Assembly (NCBI GenBank): GCA_963978545.1
Contig: OZ021727.1
Coordinates: 50,234,487-50,298,486, forward strand
Source: Linyphia triangularis
Lineage: Eukaryota; Arthropoda; Arachnida; Araneae; Linyphiidae
DNA: 64,000 nucleotides
Reading direction: 5' to 3'
Each line of letters starts with the position of its first letter. The stretch's first letter is position 1. The notes beneath the pieces were generated by a model. It saw nothing but the letters and a program-made list of their open reading frames with translations, made no database searches and was not told where the DNA came from. Positions 12,606-24,980 of the stretch are shown here, piece after piece. The position numbers and the translations under genes were made by a program.

Positions 12606-12823
12606 ATTGGAGACATGTTGTTGTAAAAACATATTGTGGCTGCAGTTGAATATTATGAGTTGCAACAACTACTTTAATAAATTTTTAAGAATTAGTGAAA
12701 CAGTGATAATTCTATTAAAACTTAACATTAATTCTTGAGTAATTGTAGTCAATATAACATACCTAAGTTTAAATTGTATACTTTAATATTGTTATTTGGC
12801 ATCCATTATTCTAATGTAGTTAA
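12606..12823 (+). repeat. Direct repeat, copy 2
   Basis: Partner of the 11,551-11,762 segment in the same orientation. The copies have diverged enough to suggest an old duplication. Confidence 0.6.
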
Positions 12824-12879
12824 CATAAATCAAATAAATCAGATGTTTATCCAACTAAAACTAGAAGTGTGTAACATCT

Positions 12880-13415
12880 GAAAATTTTAATTTACATCAT
12901 AATACTGACATGGTTTTGTGTCATTTACCGTTTTAATGCTTTAATATTCTCATCATTCATTTAACAAAAATAACCAGTTTAGCGATATTTTTTTGCGATA
13001 ATAATAAAAAAAAAATATAAAAAAAAACTCCACCAAATCGATGATTTTGGCGATATACTTTTCGATAATTCTTATGTTATCCTTTCTTGTAAGTGAAACT
13101 GAGGAGAGAAGAAAAAACGATTGTTGATGAGGTATGCTCAAGGAAAGAGAACTCTGCGTTAAAGGCATTCGTTTTTCAACTTTTTATGACATTAAAACAT
13201 TTTGACCGGAATTTCGGAGGTGGGGATGTTTTTCAACGGCAGAAACCTTACGCGCATCCGCGATTTTGACGAAAACCTTAATGGTAGGTCCCTGTGCCAT
13301 AATCAACCCGCTCACCAAATTTGAACATCGTAGGGCAATTTGTTTGGGAGTTATGCTGACCACGTACACACAGACAGACATTTTTTCTAGATCACTTTTT
13401 TGACGTCAACAAAGA
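12880..13415 (-). repeat. Dispersed repeat family, copy 2 (inverted)
   Basis: Inverted copy of the 11.8-kb repeat: TGTCATTTACCGTTTTAA, the GTTTTTCAACTTTTTATG-like block, GACGAAAACCTTAATGG, GTTATGCTGACCACG and GACAGACATTTTTTCTAGA appear in reverse-complement order. With copy 1 it forms an imperfect inverted pair around a spacer of about 0.3 kb. Confidence 0.6.
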
Positions 13416-13517
13416 GTTGGTTGGGGGGAAAATGTCATATATTTGCTTAATTTTTCTCTCAACTTGATGCGGTGGGGAGGGGGGGTGAACCCCCAAACCC
13501 CCTCGTTACGCCTATGG
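13407..13517 (+). repeat. Direct repeat with transposon-like end, copy 1
   Basis: Starts CAACAAAGAGTTGGTTGG, passes a G-run then a C-rich stretch, and ends CCTCGTTACGCCTATGG. The same layout recurs at 13,748-13,864, about 341 bp away. The end read in reverse, CCATAGGCGTAACGAGG, looks like the terminus of a hAT-like TIR element, but no opposing end was found. Confidence 0.5.
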
Positions 13518-13747
13518 TCTTACATCAACGGTCGATGACTAAAGCGCTTACGTTTCCGCGATAAAGACTCCATTTCTCCAGCCTGTGTAGCACGTATAGT
13601 TGTGTGCGAACAGCATACAGTTTGCAAGGCGTTCAATGGTACATTAGTTGTATGAACGTCTTTCACTTTGTTATAGCTTTTGATTTCCTTAGTAAAACAC
13701 TGAATAATTACCAGTAAAGAAATTTAATGGATACTTTGAGTAATAAT

Positions 13748-13864
13748 CAACAAAGAGTTGGTTGGGGGAAAATGTAGTAAATTTGCTTAATTTTTCTCTA
13801 CCCAATGGGGAAGGGAGAAGGGGGGGGGGGGTACCGCCAAAACTCCCCCTCGTTACGCCTATGG
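13748..13864 (+). repeat. Direct repeat with transposon-like end, copy 2
   Basis: Second copy of the 13,407-13,517 segment, with a 12-base G run at 13,820-13,831. The two copies suggest a tandem duplication or two solo ends of one element family. Confidence 0.5.
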
Positions 13865-16800
13865 TTCGACAGAATTCCTTTCTAGAATTTTCATTTCAAT
13901 GCAGCCATTTTTACGCAATCAGGAAAAATGAGATTGGAGGAAAACAAGCCCCATTCAAATCCCATTGTTATTCCATGCAAAATAAACCGGAAAAAAGCTT
14001 TGACAAGATTTGAAAATTGCACGTTACACGAAGGGCGACCATAACCATTTTCTTTCTCTTATCTACTGCTTAGTGAAGCAATGTGCTTTCTCACAGGAAA
14101 CAGGAAAGCCGAATCAAAGGTCACAGGTTGTGTACGACTCTCAATTAAATGCATTAAGCGTAATTAAGCTGTTTGGAGGCAAGCGATATGGCGAAAGGGA
14201 ATAAAAATAAAAGGAACATGTCTTGTAGTTGCTCGAAAAATCTATTTGTGTTTCTTTGAAATTGTTTAACCCTGGAATACTGGATGACTAATTGAAAAGC
14301 ATGACTTGTAATAGAGTTCTTTTTGTTGGAATAAATAATTCTGGGTTCAGGGATGTTTAAAGAGGATTTGTCTGGACTAACTTAATTCAGCCTTGTAGAT
14401 TAGATATTTGCCTGTTTACTAGAATTCTGGATGCTCTTGCTTTATTTTATCATTAACTTGTATGTTTTTCGGATTGTAGGGTAGCAACCAATGTTAGGTT
14501 GTTATTCAAAGTACGATACAAGGTTTACAATTTTTGTTGTTGTTGTTGGAAGATGTGACATGTATTTTCTGTTTGCTAGTCTTACAAGTAAATGCTAAAA
14601 AAATACTTGGTACTAGATACTTTATTAGCAAGGGAGTTTTAAATGTGAGGCAAGCAACAAAAGCACAAGAAACAAACTTGAGAAAATGCTGAAATAAAAA
14701 AAACGATTGCATATTTTGACAGTCCTCTTCAGGACTTCTAATATAAATTAGTTACCAGAATAATGAACAAAGAAGGACTCCAAAACACTTTTATTTTCTG
14801 TGCAATCAACGGTGCCATTAAGTCAAGAAGCAAACCGTCATAAAATTCAAAAACGTGAAATATACTCTAGTATAATATTACTAACGCACTATACGTCGTG
14901 ACAAGAAAATAAAAGGTGTTAATAAACTCATCAAATCATAAGTTCGCGTCACCCCCGTTCCCCCCCCCCCCCTCCCCCCCCCCCCCATCAACTAATGCAA
15001 TAAGAGGCAAGGCAAACAGGACATTAAATTTGGAGGTTTCATACAGTAGACATTCATAATGTCAAATTAAGCATAAGTTTTAGATTTTAATTATCAATTA
15101 AATAGTTTTATATTTCTGCAAAAAAATCAGATATTTTCAGCTTTTTAAACATCTATTGAATGAACGAGAATCAAAAGGAGATAACTCCATGAAGACCTAA
15201 TTTGAGAAAAACACAAAAAACTGATTTACTCTCCTGTGTTACAAATGTTAAGCATTAAAAACAATAGATCATATCTAGACACTTTTAGCTTAATTACATT
15301 ATTGAAATAGATAAACATTATTAATTGCAAAGTGTGGAGTTAAAGGTCATAGACTTATCCCCTTTTGATTCTCAGATGACAAAAAATGAAATACAACTGA
15401 TCCTCTTAATTATGTTTTTTTAAGTTGCAAAGAAAAAAGTAATAGAAAATTAAAAGTATTTAAACAATATGCTATATTAATACGTTAAAAAATATGAAAT
15501 AACGACATAAGTCATTCACACTGTCACTGTCTGATTCTGTTGTTTTCCTTCGAAGTAGTTTCTCATAAAAATCCGTATGCTTTGGTTCAACATACTTTAT
15601 TACTTTACGAAAGTTAATCAATTTGTCCTGTTTTATTGGAACTGTATTTTTATAAGCTACAACACAAGGACTTGGTGGAATTGTGACTTGTTTTTAAAAG
15701 CGAAATATTGCAGCTTGCAGTCCATCAATGTAATTTCTGCAAGTCAGTATCTCTGACTTTTCAGACTAACTCTCTAGCATGCAGTAGTTAGAGATTAAAA
15801 ATCTCTAGCCCCAACACGAGTTCCACTTACTTAATAGGATACAGAAGACTTCTTGTAATGGTAAGGGCACCATTTTTTTTTTTACATTGAAGTGTTTAAT
15901 TTGAAAAGGGTTTGTTTTTCGTGCTGTTTTAATTATTTCGGCCTACTCCTGAAGTATATAAACTATGTCTGCCGTTTTAAATATTCACTTTAAAACTCCA
16001 AAATCTCTATCACAAGGAAAAAAGGAGTGTCTTCTGATAGGATAGTGCCTTCATCTTAATGCTACTTATAAAATTTTACGTGATTAGTTTCAATCCCCCC
16101 CCCCCCCATTATGAATACAGAATAAATTCACTCATAGTTGATGCTGATAAAATATATCCTGAAATTGAATGTGTGGCAGTGGGAGATATTGCATGTAATC
16201 AAAACACAAAACATTCACAGAAGGATTCTTTTTGCATTTCGTTTCAATTTCATGGATTTTATTATAGAATTTCTAAGCTCTTCTGCAATGGACAATCTTT
16301 CCTGCAGCTGTAACTCGTTTCCCTCAGCATCCAGTTATTTTTTTTATATAAGTTCCTCACATTGAACAAACGTCCTTGGAAACTGGAAACAGGGTTTTTA
16401 AAACATGTTTTGGCTATTTTTCGCACACTCAATATAATGTTACTGCCTCTGAGTTGATTTTCAAAACGTGTTAAGTACAAGATTTATCCCCTTTTGATCC
16501 TCAACCCAAAATCGTAACTATTATTACAGATGTAAATTACACATACAATTATCGCTTTTTGATGCCAAAAAGTATAGATCTATATTAAAGAAACAGTTGT
16601 TAACTTCACTCTTGAAAATTTTTCACTTATCTGATTTTGATTCTCATGCATGCAATTTGGAAGTCTAGCAAAATAAACGCATGTTCAACCCAAGATTGTT
16701 TATTTTTAATAGCAAAAACTTTGTAGTCTATTGAGTTTGCTTTCAAACATTTAAATTTTGATTTTGTGCAAACCTTATACGAAGTTACAAAGTGATTTTT

Positions 16801-18890
16801 TTACAGTTGAAAAACAATTTAATCCATAAAACAACAATTACGATTTTTATTTAACTCCTTTAGAATTATATCAAAAGATATTATTGGTTTGGAGGAAAAT
16901 GCTTATGTATGTAGAAGAATTAATTTCATGTAAATCACTGGCTGTATTCCACAAATTCATATTTTGGTTCATCTAATTTGAACAAATATTTTTTAACAGA
17001 GCAAAAACTGACGTCAATTTGTGGACTTGAAAGTTTAAATTTTATCCGAGGATATTTCAAGCAAGATCAAGTGGATATCATCATAATTTTGCAGTTTGCC
17101 TTCCTCGCCATTGCTCATTTATAATATCTAACCTCTGTCACATTTTATAGAGCAGTAACAGCTAATAATGCCTTCTCAAGGAACTACACACCATTCGCAT
17201 CTCAGTAAAAAAAATTATGGCCTTGCGATCATTCAAAACCAAGTACACGGCATGATGCATTAAAATTTGTTTTTTTGACACAGAGAGCAGTCGTTGCTTG
17301 CGCAATTTTCAAGGGAAGCAGCTCGTTTTGGAAGTAAAATACCTATTCAATTCATTCCTCGAAGGGTTTCACTCTAACGTCGGAGGTTTTATTTCCTTGA
17401 ACTGCCAAGTGACCGTGATTATTTTAAGCGAAGTTTTACTGCTGTCCGAGAGCGTGCAACTTGATTAAAAACCATGACCTATGATCCATATTTTCCTGAT
17501 GATCAGTGTCTTTCCTATCAGATTTATCATTGGGTATTTTACATATTATGTACTTATACAAAAGGGTATTGCATTCGAAATGCCAAATTTTTTTGAATTT
17601 ATATATTTTTAGATTTGGTCTTTGCAAATAAATGAATGTGTTACTAAATGAGCGGACTACAAAAGTCGGATTATCAAATAATAACGCGAAATGCCACCTC
17701 TTTTCCTAGAAATAAACACTAATACGTAAACGAAAGCCTGAATTTAAATAATAATTGTTTCCATTAAGCTTCAATATTTAAAAAGTTCAACCATAATGTA
17801 TGTGTTGAACAATTTTGATCGATAACAAAATCCAAGACCAATAAAAATGAGTTGCAGCTTTCATTTTGTTTGAATTATGTTCGATAAATTTTGAAATCCA
17901 GCTAAGCAACAGATAGTCTAATAATACTTCAGCCATATACCTATTGGATAATGCTTAGTAATTATTTGAAGTATTCCCGAAATGAAGAAGTGAAACATGC
18001 AAAGATAAATATGGATTACAAACTGACTTTCGAATTTTGTGGCATTCAATTTTTTTTAGCAAGGTTTTTAAAAGTATTTATTAATTACACAGCAAATTTA
18101 AGTGAAAAGAGAAGGTAACAGTTCATTTATAAGATAAGCAATTCATTTTCGAAGACAAAAGTTATTTTCTAACAGGGATTCAGAACAATAGGATACAATT
18201 TATTGACGGTTTAGTTTGTTTAGTTCTATTGTTAAAAGTCTTCTCATACTAACCATCAAATTCTCTTTTTTTTGTAATCCCATCGGAGACCTTTCCATGT
18301 TTGTAAAATTTATTAGTCTAGTGATACCCGTTTTTAGAAAGAAGTTTTATTAATTATTTCATGCATTATCTATAATGCTAGCGGAAGGTTGTCCCTCCAT
18401 TCATAGATGATAAATTTCAAAAAAAATATTACACAATTATTATTGTAAATACTTTTAAAAAGACATTCCTAAAATAAGTATTAATAGAATCCATAAATAC
18501 ATATCGGACCAGTTCATCCACCACTAATTGTATTAGTACATTTCATTTAGACGAGCTCTAATTTCGGTGAAAATTTTTCTAAGGTCGCTCGTTTAAAGAA
18601 AAAGTAAACTATCGCGATACGATTAATTAAAGTTAGAAAGAGAATAAGCAGTCCAAATATGAAAGTATGAATGCGACTGTAGATTGTCCAATTTAAAAAC
18701 CTATAGCATCTGAAGACCACTAGATTTTACGATAGAGGGAGTAAAAACTTATTTAACTAGGAAAGGATTGGTTTGTATGCAGTACATATTAAAAGAGTTT
18801 ACGAAGTAAAAAAAAATATGATTTTGTCAGATAATAGGTTTTTAAATTGGATAGCCAAATTTCCAAGTCCCCATCTACACAGAATAATTG
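13865..18890. other. Gene-free AT-rich DNA with old repeats
   Basis: No protein-coding gene or RNA was recognised. Landmarks are a double C run (14,960-14,972 and 14,974-14,986), a 13-base C run at 16,095-16,107, and a short motif close to TTATCCCCTTTTGATTCTCA that recurs at about 15,354 and 16,484 (plus) and about 15,165 (minus), suggesting decayed copies of one repeat. Open frames of 60-84 codons here have no domains and low-complexity composition. Confidence 0.5.
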
Positions 18891-18894
18891 CTGC

Positions 18895-19484
18895 TCAATT
18901 TTTACTTTCAATTACCCATATATTAAGATAGGATAATGAAAGTATTGCATTAGATAAAAAACAGATTTTTTTTTTTTGCCTTTTTATACTTTTTGGAATG
19001 TGCTGAGTTCAAAGAGTAGTCTAGAAAAAATTTCTGTGTGTCTGTCTATGATCAGCATAACTCCTGAATATGCCTACGAAATTTTGTTTACGGGTTAGTG
19101 GTGCCCAAAGGACCTGCGATTAAGGTTTTCGTCAAATTTGCGCATGCCTATAAGGTAGCTGAAATTGAAAATTGTGTTTTTCAGCAATTGTCAAAAAACG
19201 GCTTTAGCGATTTTGATCAAAATCGCTGAGGTAATATTCTTTAAGGTGCTCGAAACATCCTAAGCACTAAACCTTCCGTAGAAATGCAATAAAGGTGCAA
19301 AGAGTTGAAACATGAACGTCTTTAACATAGAGTCCACTTCTCTTGAGCATCGTTCTTCGACGACTGTTTATCCTCTATTTCAATGGCAAGGAAAGATAAT
19401 GTAATATTTATCGAAAAACATATATCGCCAATTCCACCGAATTATTATTATTATTTGGCCAACGAAATAATTATCCCCAAACAC

Positions 19485-19520
<36 letters not shown>

Positions 19521-19575
19521 AATGAAAATAGGAAAACGGTAAATTACACTTTTCCAATACAAATTTAAATTCAGT
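18895..19575 (+). repeat. Dispersed repeat family, copy 3
   Basis: Same order of landmarks as the 11.8-kb copy: TTTCAATTACCCATAT, GGATAATGAAAGTAT, TCTAGAAAAAATTTCTGTGT, TGATCAGCATAACTCC, GGTTTTCGTCAAA, AAGGTAGCTGAAATTGAAAA, GATTTTGATCAAAATCGCTG and GGAAAACGGTAAATTACAC. A T-tract of about 28 bases lies at about 19,489-19,516. Confidence 0.6.
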
Positions 19576-20760
19576 GACCAGCATTAAGTTTAATAGAAAA
19601 ATCCATTTAAGCCTATTAACTAAGGAATGCCTACGTTCGGCTTCGTAATTAAACTCATGTACGTTATTTAATTCGTATACTTACAAGGGTCATTGCTGAT
19701 AAATTCTTTCATACTTTCGTCAATATTGCAGTAAAATTACCAAAATTTGTATGAAATAGTTATAAAATCATAGTTTAAAATATTTTCCAAATTAGGCAAT
19801 TCAAATTTGAATACTAACATTGTTTAGCACAAATATTTCTCACATGGTCAGAGAAAAATCATCAATGTAAGCGTATATCTGTTAATGAACAAGTACCATA
19901 CTTCTTTTAATAAAGATCTAATACAACGCAATAAGGAACAATATGAAAAATCATTTAAAACGGCCAAAAATAAAACAACCCTCAGTATAAAAAGTTGAAG
20001 TACATGATACTATTTCACATATACCTTGTATTCCATTAGGATCCTTGATCCATTACTTTATGATCCAAGATGTATTTTTGAAAAAGAATAATCATTTGCC
20101 ATTAATTATTAGAATGGACGAGTTACTATCAGTTGTATAATAACACATTGCGATTCATGATTCTGTATAATTTCCAAAGGCAACTTGCAGACAGCATTAA
20201 TTTTATTCTTCATACTTAAACAAAATCTTAGCTTTTTTTTTTTAAATCGTTTTCGACAGAAAAAAAAAAAAACCTAAAGAACAAGCTATCACTGTTTTTA
20301 TAATGGAGTTTTAAAATCCAAGATGCTGGTGTTTTAGAAAATATAATTTAAAAAATAGAAAAAACTAAATACTTCGTAAAAATAAACCTGGCAATAGAGT
20401 TAGTGTTGAGATATTTGTTAATTACAAGAGATACTGATTAAAACGCGTTATTCAGTACAGAAAGATTATCCCTTCAAGAAAATCTGAAAATGTAAATGTA
20501 ATACACAAATATACTGTCTTCTTTTCAGAAAACATTTTAATGCAAGGAAACTTTTCTTGCAATTACGTAAAATAGAGAATTAAAAGATCATTTGCCGACA
20601 TTGTTTCCAATATTATTTACCTGTTTCCTGTTAGACCCCGAACTTTCGAGATTCAATTTATAATGTTCGCTCTATAATACTATTACTGATATAGGATCAT
20701 CGATATAGATAAATCGATGTATAGGATAGATGAAATTTTGCTCTGGTTCTAGTTCAGGGA
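19576..20760. other. Gene-free AT-rich DNA
   Basis: No gene, RNA or clear repeat was recognised. Confidence 0.5.
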
Positions 20761-21128
20761 TTAAGCTGTGGGTACTTTTTTAGAAAAATGCTTAAGAACT
20801 TTCTTAAGTGCTAAAATCAGAAAGTGTGGTTTAGCTCTTATGCTAAAACATTTTGACACAAAATATACAAAGTTACCGTTTTTGTTATCCCAAGATTAGT
20901 CATCAACCTAAAAGAACAAGTAAGCTAAAGGGTGAAAAATATTTTTCCAATTGGTATTAGTATAAAATAGCTTTATATTGAAAATTAATAATGATCTTAT
21001 AATAAAAAAGTGTTTAGTGTTAAATTAAACATCTCGAGTGATGGAACGAGTAATCATTTTAGCAGTTTGCTAAAATGAAAATTGTTATTTGAGCTTTTTT
21101 GCTAAAGAAATTTTGTACCCCAGCTTAA
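20761..21128. mobile_element. Possible MITE with TTAA ends
   Basis: The segment begins TTAAGCTGTGGGTAC and ends GTACCCCAGCTTAA, giving a short inverted repeat whose outer four bases are TTAA on each side. Inside, the word GCTAAAA recurs in both orientations. TTAA is the target of piggyBac-type elements, but the TIR is short and not a known piggyBac terminus, so the class is open. Confidence 0.4.
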
Positions 21129-22937
21129 ACACTGTTCTAGTTTGATATGGTTAGAGACTTACAATACGATTTCGATTATGTTTAGAGAGAAATGTTAATC
21201 CTGCCACTTTTAGAAAAGGGATTTTTCTTAGACTTAAATTTTGATGCAAAAAGTTGAATAAATAGCAGAAATACATCATCCCTGTTCAATCAAACTTCAC
21301 TGGTTCAACTTTTTAAACATTGTGTAAAAATTGTTTTCAGGCCCGCTAGTAGTAATGGTCTTGGAAATGCTAAAGTCTTATAATATATAAGTATATTTTA
21401 CAAAAGGAAAAAGGGTAACTCTTGCGAAGAGGACCTACAGTTAAATTTGTAATTTTCAAATTAAAATTAAAAACAATTTTGGACAATGTCACTATTCATA
21501 ATCACAGAGTATATCTAATAGGTAAAATATTTAAAATTGTATGTAATCGAATCAGTTGCAATGGCATACGATTAAAGAACAATTGAAAATTCGTTATCGT
21601 CTGTTCAGGAAGCTAAAATTTCCGTATTATCCAACTTCCTCGATATCATAATCATAAGGGACGAAACTGAGGAGTGTCAAACAGTTCAATTGCAAAGTTG
21701 AAGAAGAAGAAGAAAAAAAAAAGAAAAAAACACCTTGCGCAAACAATTCAGACAAAAGGAAAACATTTTTTTTTTTACAAGAGGTGAGCAGTTGAGGTTG
21801 ACCTTCACTTTCTGTAAATAAGTTAATCGTTTTACTTTTGGAAAACGTGCTAGTAATGCATGTTTTGAACTGCAGGAAATCGATACGTTTTTCAGACCAC
21901 AAGAGTCGCAAATGTAAATCTAACTACAAGTTTTTTAAAATGCATTTTGTAGATAAGTTTTGAAAACAATATACACCCATTAAAAAAGATACTTATTATT
22001 GAGGAAAATATTTAATGTGATCCAAGACAGAGATGAAAAACAAGTTACATGCCTGTTAAAATTATACTAAAACAAAAACATAAGTAAATAAATAAGGTGT
22101 TCTACTTTTCATTAAAAATCATTTTAAACAAAAAAACATAATAAATATCAAATACATCTGTAAGTGTTATTAAATAAGAATTCATAACTGCAATCATAGT
22201 TTTCAATATTATAACAATATAGAACACAAAACAGGTAAAATTCAGTTAAAGAACCTGAATGAAAAAAAAAAAACAAAAAAAAACTATCAATTCATAACTC
22301 TTTGGCAATAGCTAGAAGTGACTAGTTGACATTAAAATGACTATATCAATATGAAAATTCAAATGTCTCAAAAAGGAACTGAATACAATGTTGAAAAATT
22401 TACACACTCGGCATTTAATTTTACAATAACATACTGAAATAACATTTTATCGGCACGTATATATATAAAAATTCATTCAAATGAAGTGCAATTCTTTTAT
22501 TTCGTGAATATTTTACTTTGGTTAAAAAGCAGACCAAAAATTCTCTAACACTTATATATGTTATGTTTTAATGTCAAACAATACAATTAAAAAAACTCAG
22601 TAAACCAAATACATATATTTAAAAAATTTTAAACTGAGATCTTATACAAAAAAATATAGAATTAAAGTGGTTTATTTTTAAATAATTAAGAGCCTAGGAT
22701 TTCGGTTATAATGTAAAACACATGACTACTTATAAGGGGACTAAATGTTTTTATCTCTATCTCTTAATATCTAATGTTTAAAGACATTTCTGAAGTAATC
22801 AATAAAAAAAGCTGAGATCGTATTGTATAAATACAAAACATTATAACTATAATGGCACATTTACAAACACAATACGAAATTATTTAAATGGGTGAGCGAA
22901 GATAACCAACACGGAATTGATGTGAAAGAAACTATAT
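21129..22937. other. Gene-free DNA including the SCPx 3' flank
   Basis: No second gene was found. The right part should hold the 3' untranslated region of the minus-strand SCPx gene. The first clear AATAAA on that strand is at 22,671-22,676, about 260 bases past the stop, with another at 22,496-22,501. Neither can be confirmed as the used poly(A) signal from sequence alone. Confidence 0.45.
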
Positions 22938-24590
22938 TTATAATTTGGAAAGTAAAACATTCTTAACAGACATAAACCTAGTTATTAAACCGATATTTCC
23001 TTTTATTTTAAGCTTTCCTGCGAAAAATGCTTTCTCAAAAGAGGTTTTCTTCATTAAGACATCATGTAAAACACCATCATTGATACTCACAATGCAATCA
23101 GCTTTATCCTCCGGATTAAAAGATACATTCATTTTGCCCTTGTCAAACGAAATAGTTCCCTCAGCAACATAATCAGAATTGTCATCCTTCACTCTGAATT
23201 TAATTGAACCCTTAATTCTCTTATCAATAGCCCCTTCAACGACATTAATCAGCTTTAAACTTCTTTGGAAAAACTCTGAAGACTTTAGATTAAACATTTC
23301 TTTTGGAAGTTGGATGTCTGTGGTAAGCTGTACTGGAGCACTGCTCTTTAAGTAGCTCCGTGTGGCAGACTTTACTGGACCACTGCCTTTAGGAAAACCC
23401 AATTTATACAAAGCTACAACAACTGCACCACCTAGACCAATATTATGCTGCAAAGCAATTTTTGCATTCGCAACCTGCCTATCACCAGCCTCATTTCTTA
23501 ACTGCCAACACAGCTCGGAGCATTGAGCAATGCCAGTAGCTCCAAGAGGATGACCTTTAGATATCAAACCACCACTAGGATTCACGACATACTTTCCTCC
23601 ATAAGTATTGTTTCCGGAATCAACCAACTCACCCCCTTTTCCAACATCACACAAACCCAGAGCTTCATAAGTGATGAGTTCATTTGTTGAAAAGCAGTCA
23701 TGTAGCTCAACGACATCGACATCTGATGGCCGAAGACCTGTCTTCTGGAAAAGCTTAGTGGCTGCGTTCCTTGTCATGTCAAACCCAATCATCTTGATAC
23801 TGCTGTTCTCGCTGAATGTACTGGGTACATCCGTTGCCATTTCCATACCGACAATTTCAACAGCTTGGTTTTCCAGCTTGTGGGCACGAACAAACTCTTC
23901 ACTAGCCAAAATGGCAGCAGCTGCTCCATCAGAAGTTGGACAACACTGCAGTTTCGTTAGTGGCTCGTAAACGACTGGCGACTTCAGAATCTGATCCAAA
24001 GAGTACTCATCGCGAAATTGAGAGTAAGGGTTCTTGGTTGAATGCTTGTGGTTTTTGTGGGCAATCTTAGCAAAATGCTCAGGCTTTGTTCCATACTTCT
24101 CCATGTGCTCTCGGCCTGCACTCCCAAAAAACTGGGCAGCAACTGGAGCAGCAGCAAACCCATGGCGATTAGACAACACCAAAACGTGTTTGTCCATCGG
24201 ATTTGTACGGTCGTCAAACTTTGAAGTGAGAGAACCCCTGGCCATTTTTTCAAAACCCAAAGCAAGCACACAGTCACGTATGCCTCCCTCAACTAATTCT
24301 TTCCCCATATACAGAGCAGTAGATCCAGTGGAGCAATTATTGTTGACATTGATAATCGGAATGCCTGACATGCCAACTTCATAGAGAGCTCTTTGGCCAC
24401 ATGTAGAATCACCATAAACATAACCAACACAGGCCTGCTGAATTACATTATAAGGGATGTTTGCATCTTTTAGAGCTTTAGTTACAGCTTCTTTTGCCAT
24501 CTCTGGATAATCCTCACCAGTGCCGGGTTTGAGAAATTTTGTCATTCCCACACCTACCACGTAAACTTTTCTGCGATTTGGATCTGTCAT
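22938..24590 (-). CDS. SCP2: Sterol carrier protein X (SCPx), thiolase-SCP2 fusion
   Basis: A full 550-residue open frame with the classic SCPx layout. Residues about 8-395 are a thiolase-like 3-oxoacyl-CoA thiolase domain: the acylation cysteine lies in NNNCSTGS (Cys86), followed by ELHDCFSTNE (His297), NPSGGLISKGHPLGATG (His347) and ALQHNIGLGGA (His382). A linker leads to a C-terminal SCP2 lipid-transfer domain (about 435-547). The last residues are SKL, a type 1 peroxisomal targeting signal. In the family, this enzyme thiolytically cleaves branched-chain and bile-acid-type 3-oxoacyl-CoAs in peroxisomes, and the SCP2 part binds lipids or acyl-CoA. Length matches animal SCPx (about 545 residues). 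The ATG at 24,588-24,590 starts the expected MTDPNRRKVYVVGVGMTKF and needs no upstream extension. The coding region has no intron, unlike vertebrate SCPx genes, so intron loss or a functional retrocopy is possible. No frameshift or stop is present, which argues for a working gene. Confidence 0.95.
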   Translation of the reverse strand: MTDPNRRKVYVVGVGMTKFLKPGTGEDYPEMAKEAVTKALKDANIPYNVIQQACVGYVYGDSTCGQRALYEVGMSGIPIINVNNNCSTGSTALYMGKELVEGGIRDCVLALGFEKMARGSLTSKFDDRTNPMDKHVLVLSNRHGFAAAPVAAQFFGSAGREHMEKYGTKPEHFAKIAHKNHKHSTKNPYSQFRDEYSLDQILKSPVVYEPLTKLQCCPTSDGAAAAILASEEFVRAHKLENQAVEIVGMEMATDVPSTFSENSSIKMIGFDMTRNAATKLFQKTGLRPSDVDVVELHDCFSTNELITYEALGLCDVGKGGELVDSGNNTYGGKYVVNPSGGLISKGHPLGATGIAQCSELCWQLRNEAGDRQVANAKIALQHNIGLGGAVVVALYKLGFPKGSGPVKSATRSYLKSSAPVQLTTDIQLPKEMFNLKSSEFFQRSLKLINVVEGAIDKRIKGSIKFRVKDDNSDYVAEGTISFDKGKMNVSFNPEDKADCIVSINDGVLHDVLMKKTSFEKAFFAGKLKIKGNIGLITRFMSVKNVLLSKL

Positions 24591-24596
24591 CCTGCT

Positions 24597-24640
24597 TGTT
24601 TCCTATTAAGATAAAAAATTCGTTGTTAGTGTTTTCTAGT
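24597..24640 (-). promoter_or_regulatory. Candidate 3' splice site just upstream of the SCPx ATG
   Basis: On the minus strand the DNA before the start codon reads CACTAAC, then a T-rich stretch ending TTTTTTATCTTAATAG (AG at 24,604-24,603), then 12 bases to ATG. This has the form of branch point, pyrimidine tract and acceptor, so a non-coding first exon may lie further upstream with the intron ending here. The donor was not identified. Confidence 0.45.
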
Positions 24641-24797
24641 TTTAAACTATGGTGGTATTAAAAATTATAGTAAAATGCTGACTTTAATTGCTTTCAGACA
24701 AGCAAGTTAGTGACAACACCTGGGCGTGGCTGTGGCTAGATAAGTGGGGAACTAATAATAATAAAAATTTCAAACAAAGATTTTCTCAACAAATAGA

Positions 24798-24980
24798 GTG
24801 CCGATCAAACGGTATAGTGGTTAGCGTGCTAGCTTCTAGACTGCGAGGTTGCGGGTTCGAGTCCCGTGTTAGGCATGGGTGTTTGTAAATGTATGTTGGC
24901 TTGTCTAATGACGAATGTTTCGGCGCATTATAGCCCTCGTGTTGCTGACGGCGCCAGATAATCTGAATACAACCAACCAA
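24798..24980 (+). mobile_element. tRNA-derived SINE with 14-bp TSD
   Basis: The head is tRNA-like: an A box within TATAGTGGTTAGCG and a perfect B box GGTTCGAGTCC, with a pairing T stem (GCGGG/CCCGT) but a mismatched acceptor stem. About 110 bases of unrelated body follow. The insert is bracketed by a perfect 14-bp direct repeat TCTCAACAAATAGA at 24,784-24,797 and 24,981-24,994, the size expected from LINE-mediated retrotransposition. It lies about 200 bases upstream of the SCPx ATG, inside the putative 5' intron or the promoter region. Confidence 0.85.

Noticed and set aside
23671..24384. Plus-strand frames of 60-116 codons within SCPx
   Set aside because: They are antisense shadows of the conserved minus-strand gene.
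24800..24876. Functional tRNA gene
   Set aside because: A and B boxes are good and the T stem pairs, but the acceptor stem has mismatches and the unit lies inside a 183-bp insert with a 14-bp TSD, so it is a SINE.
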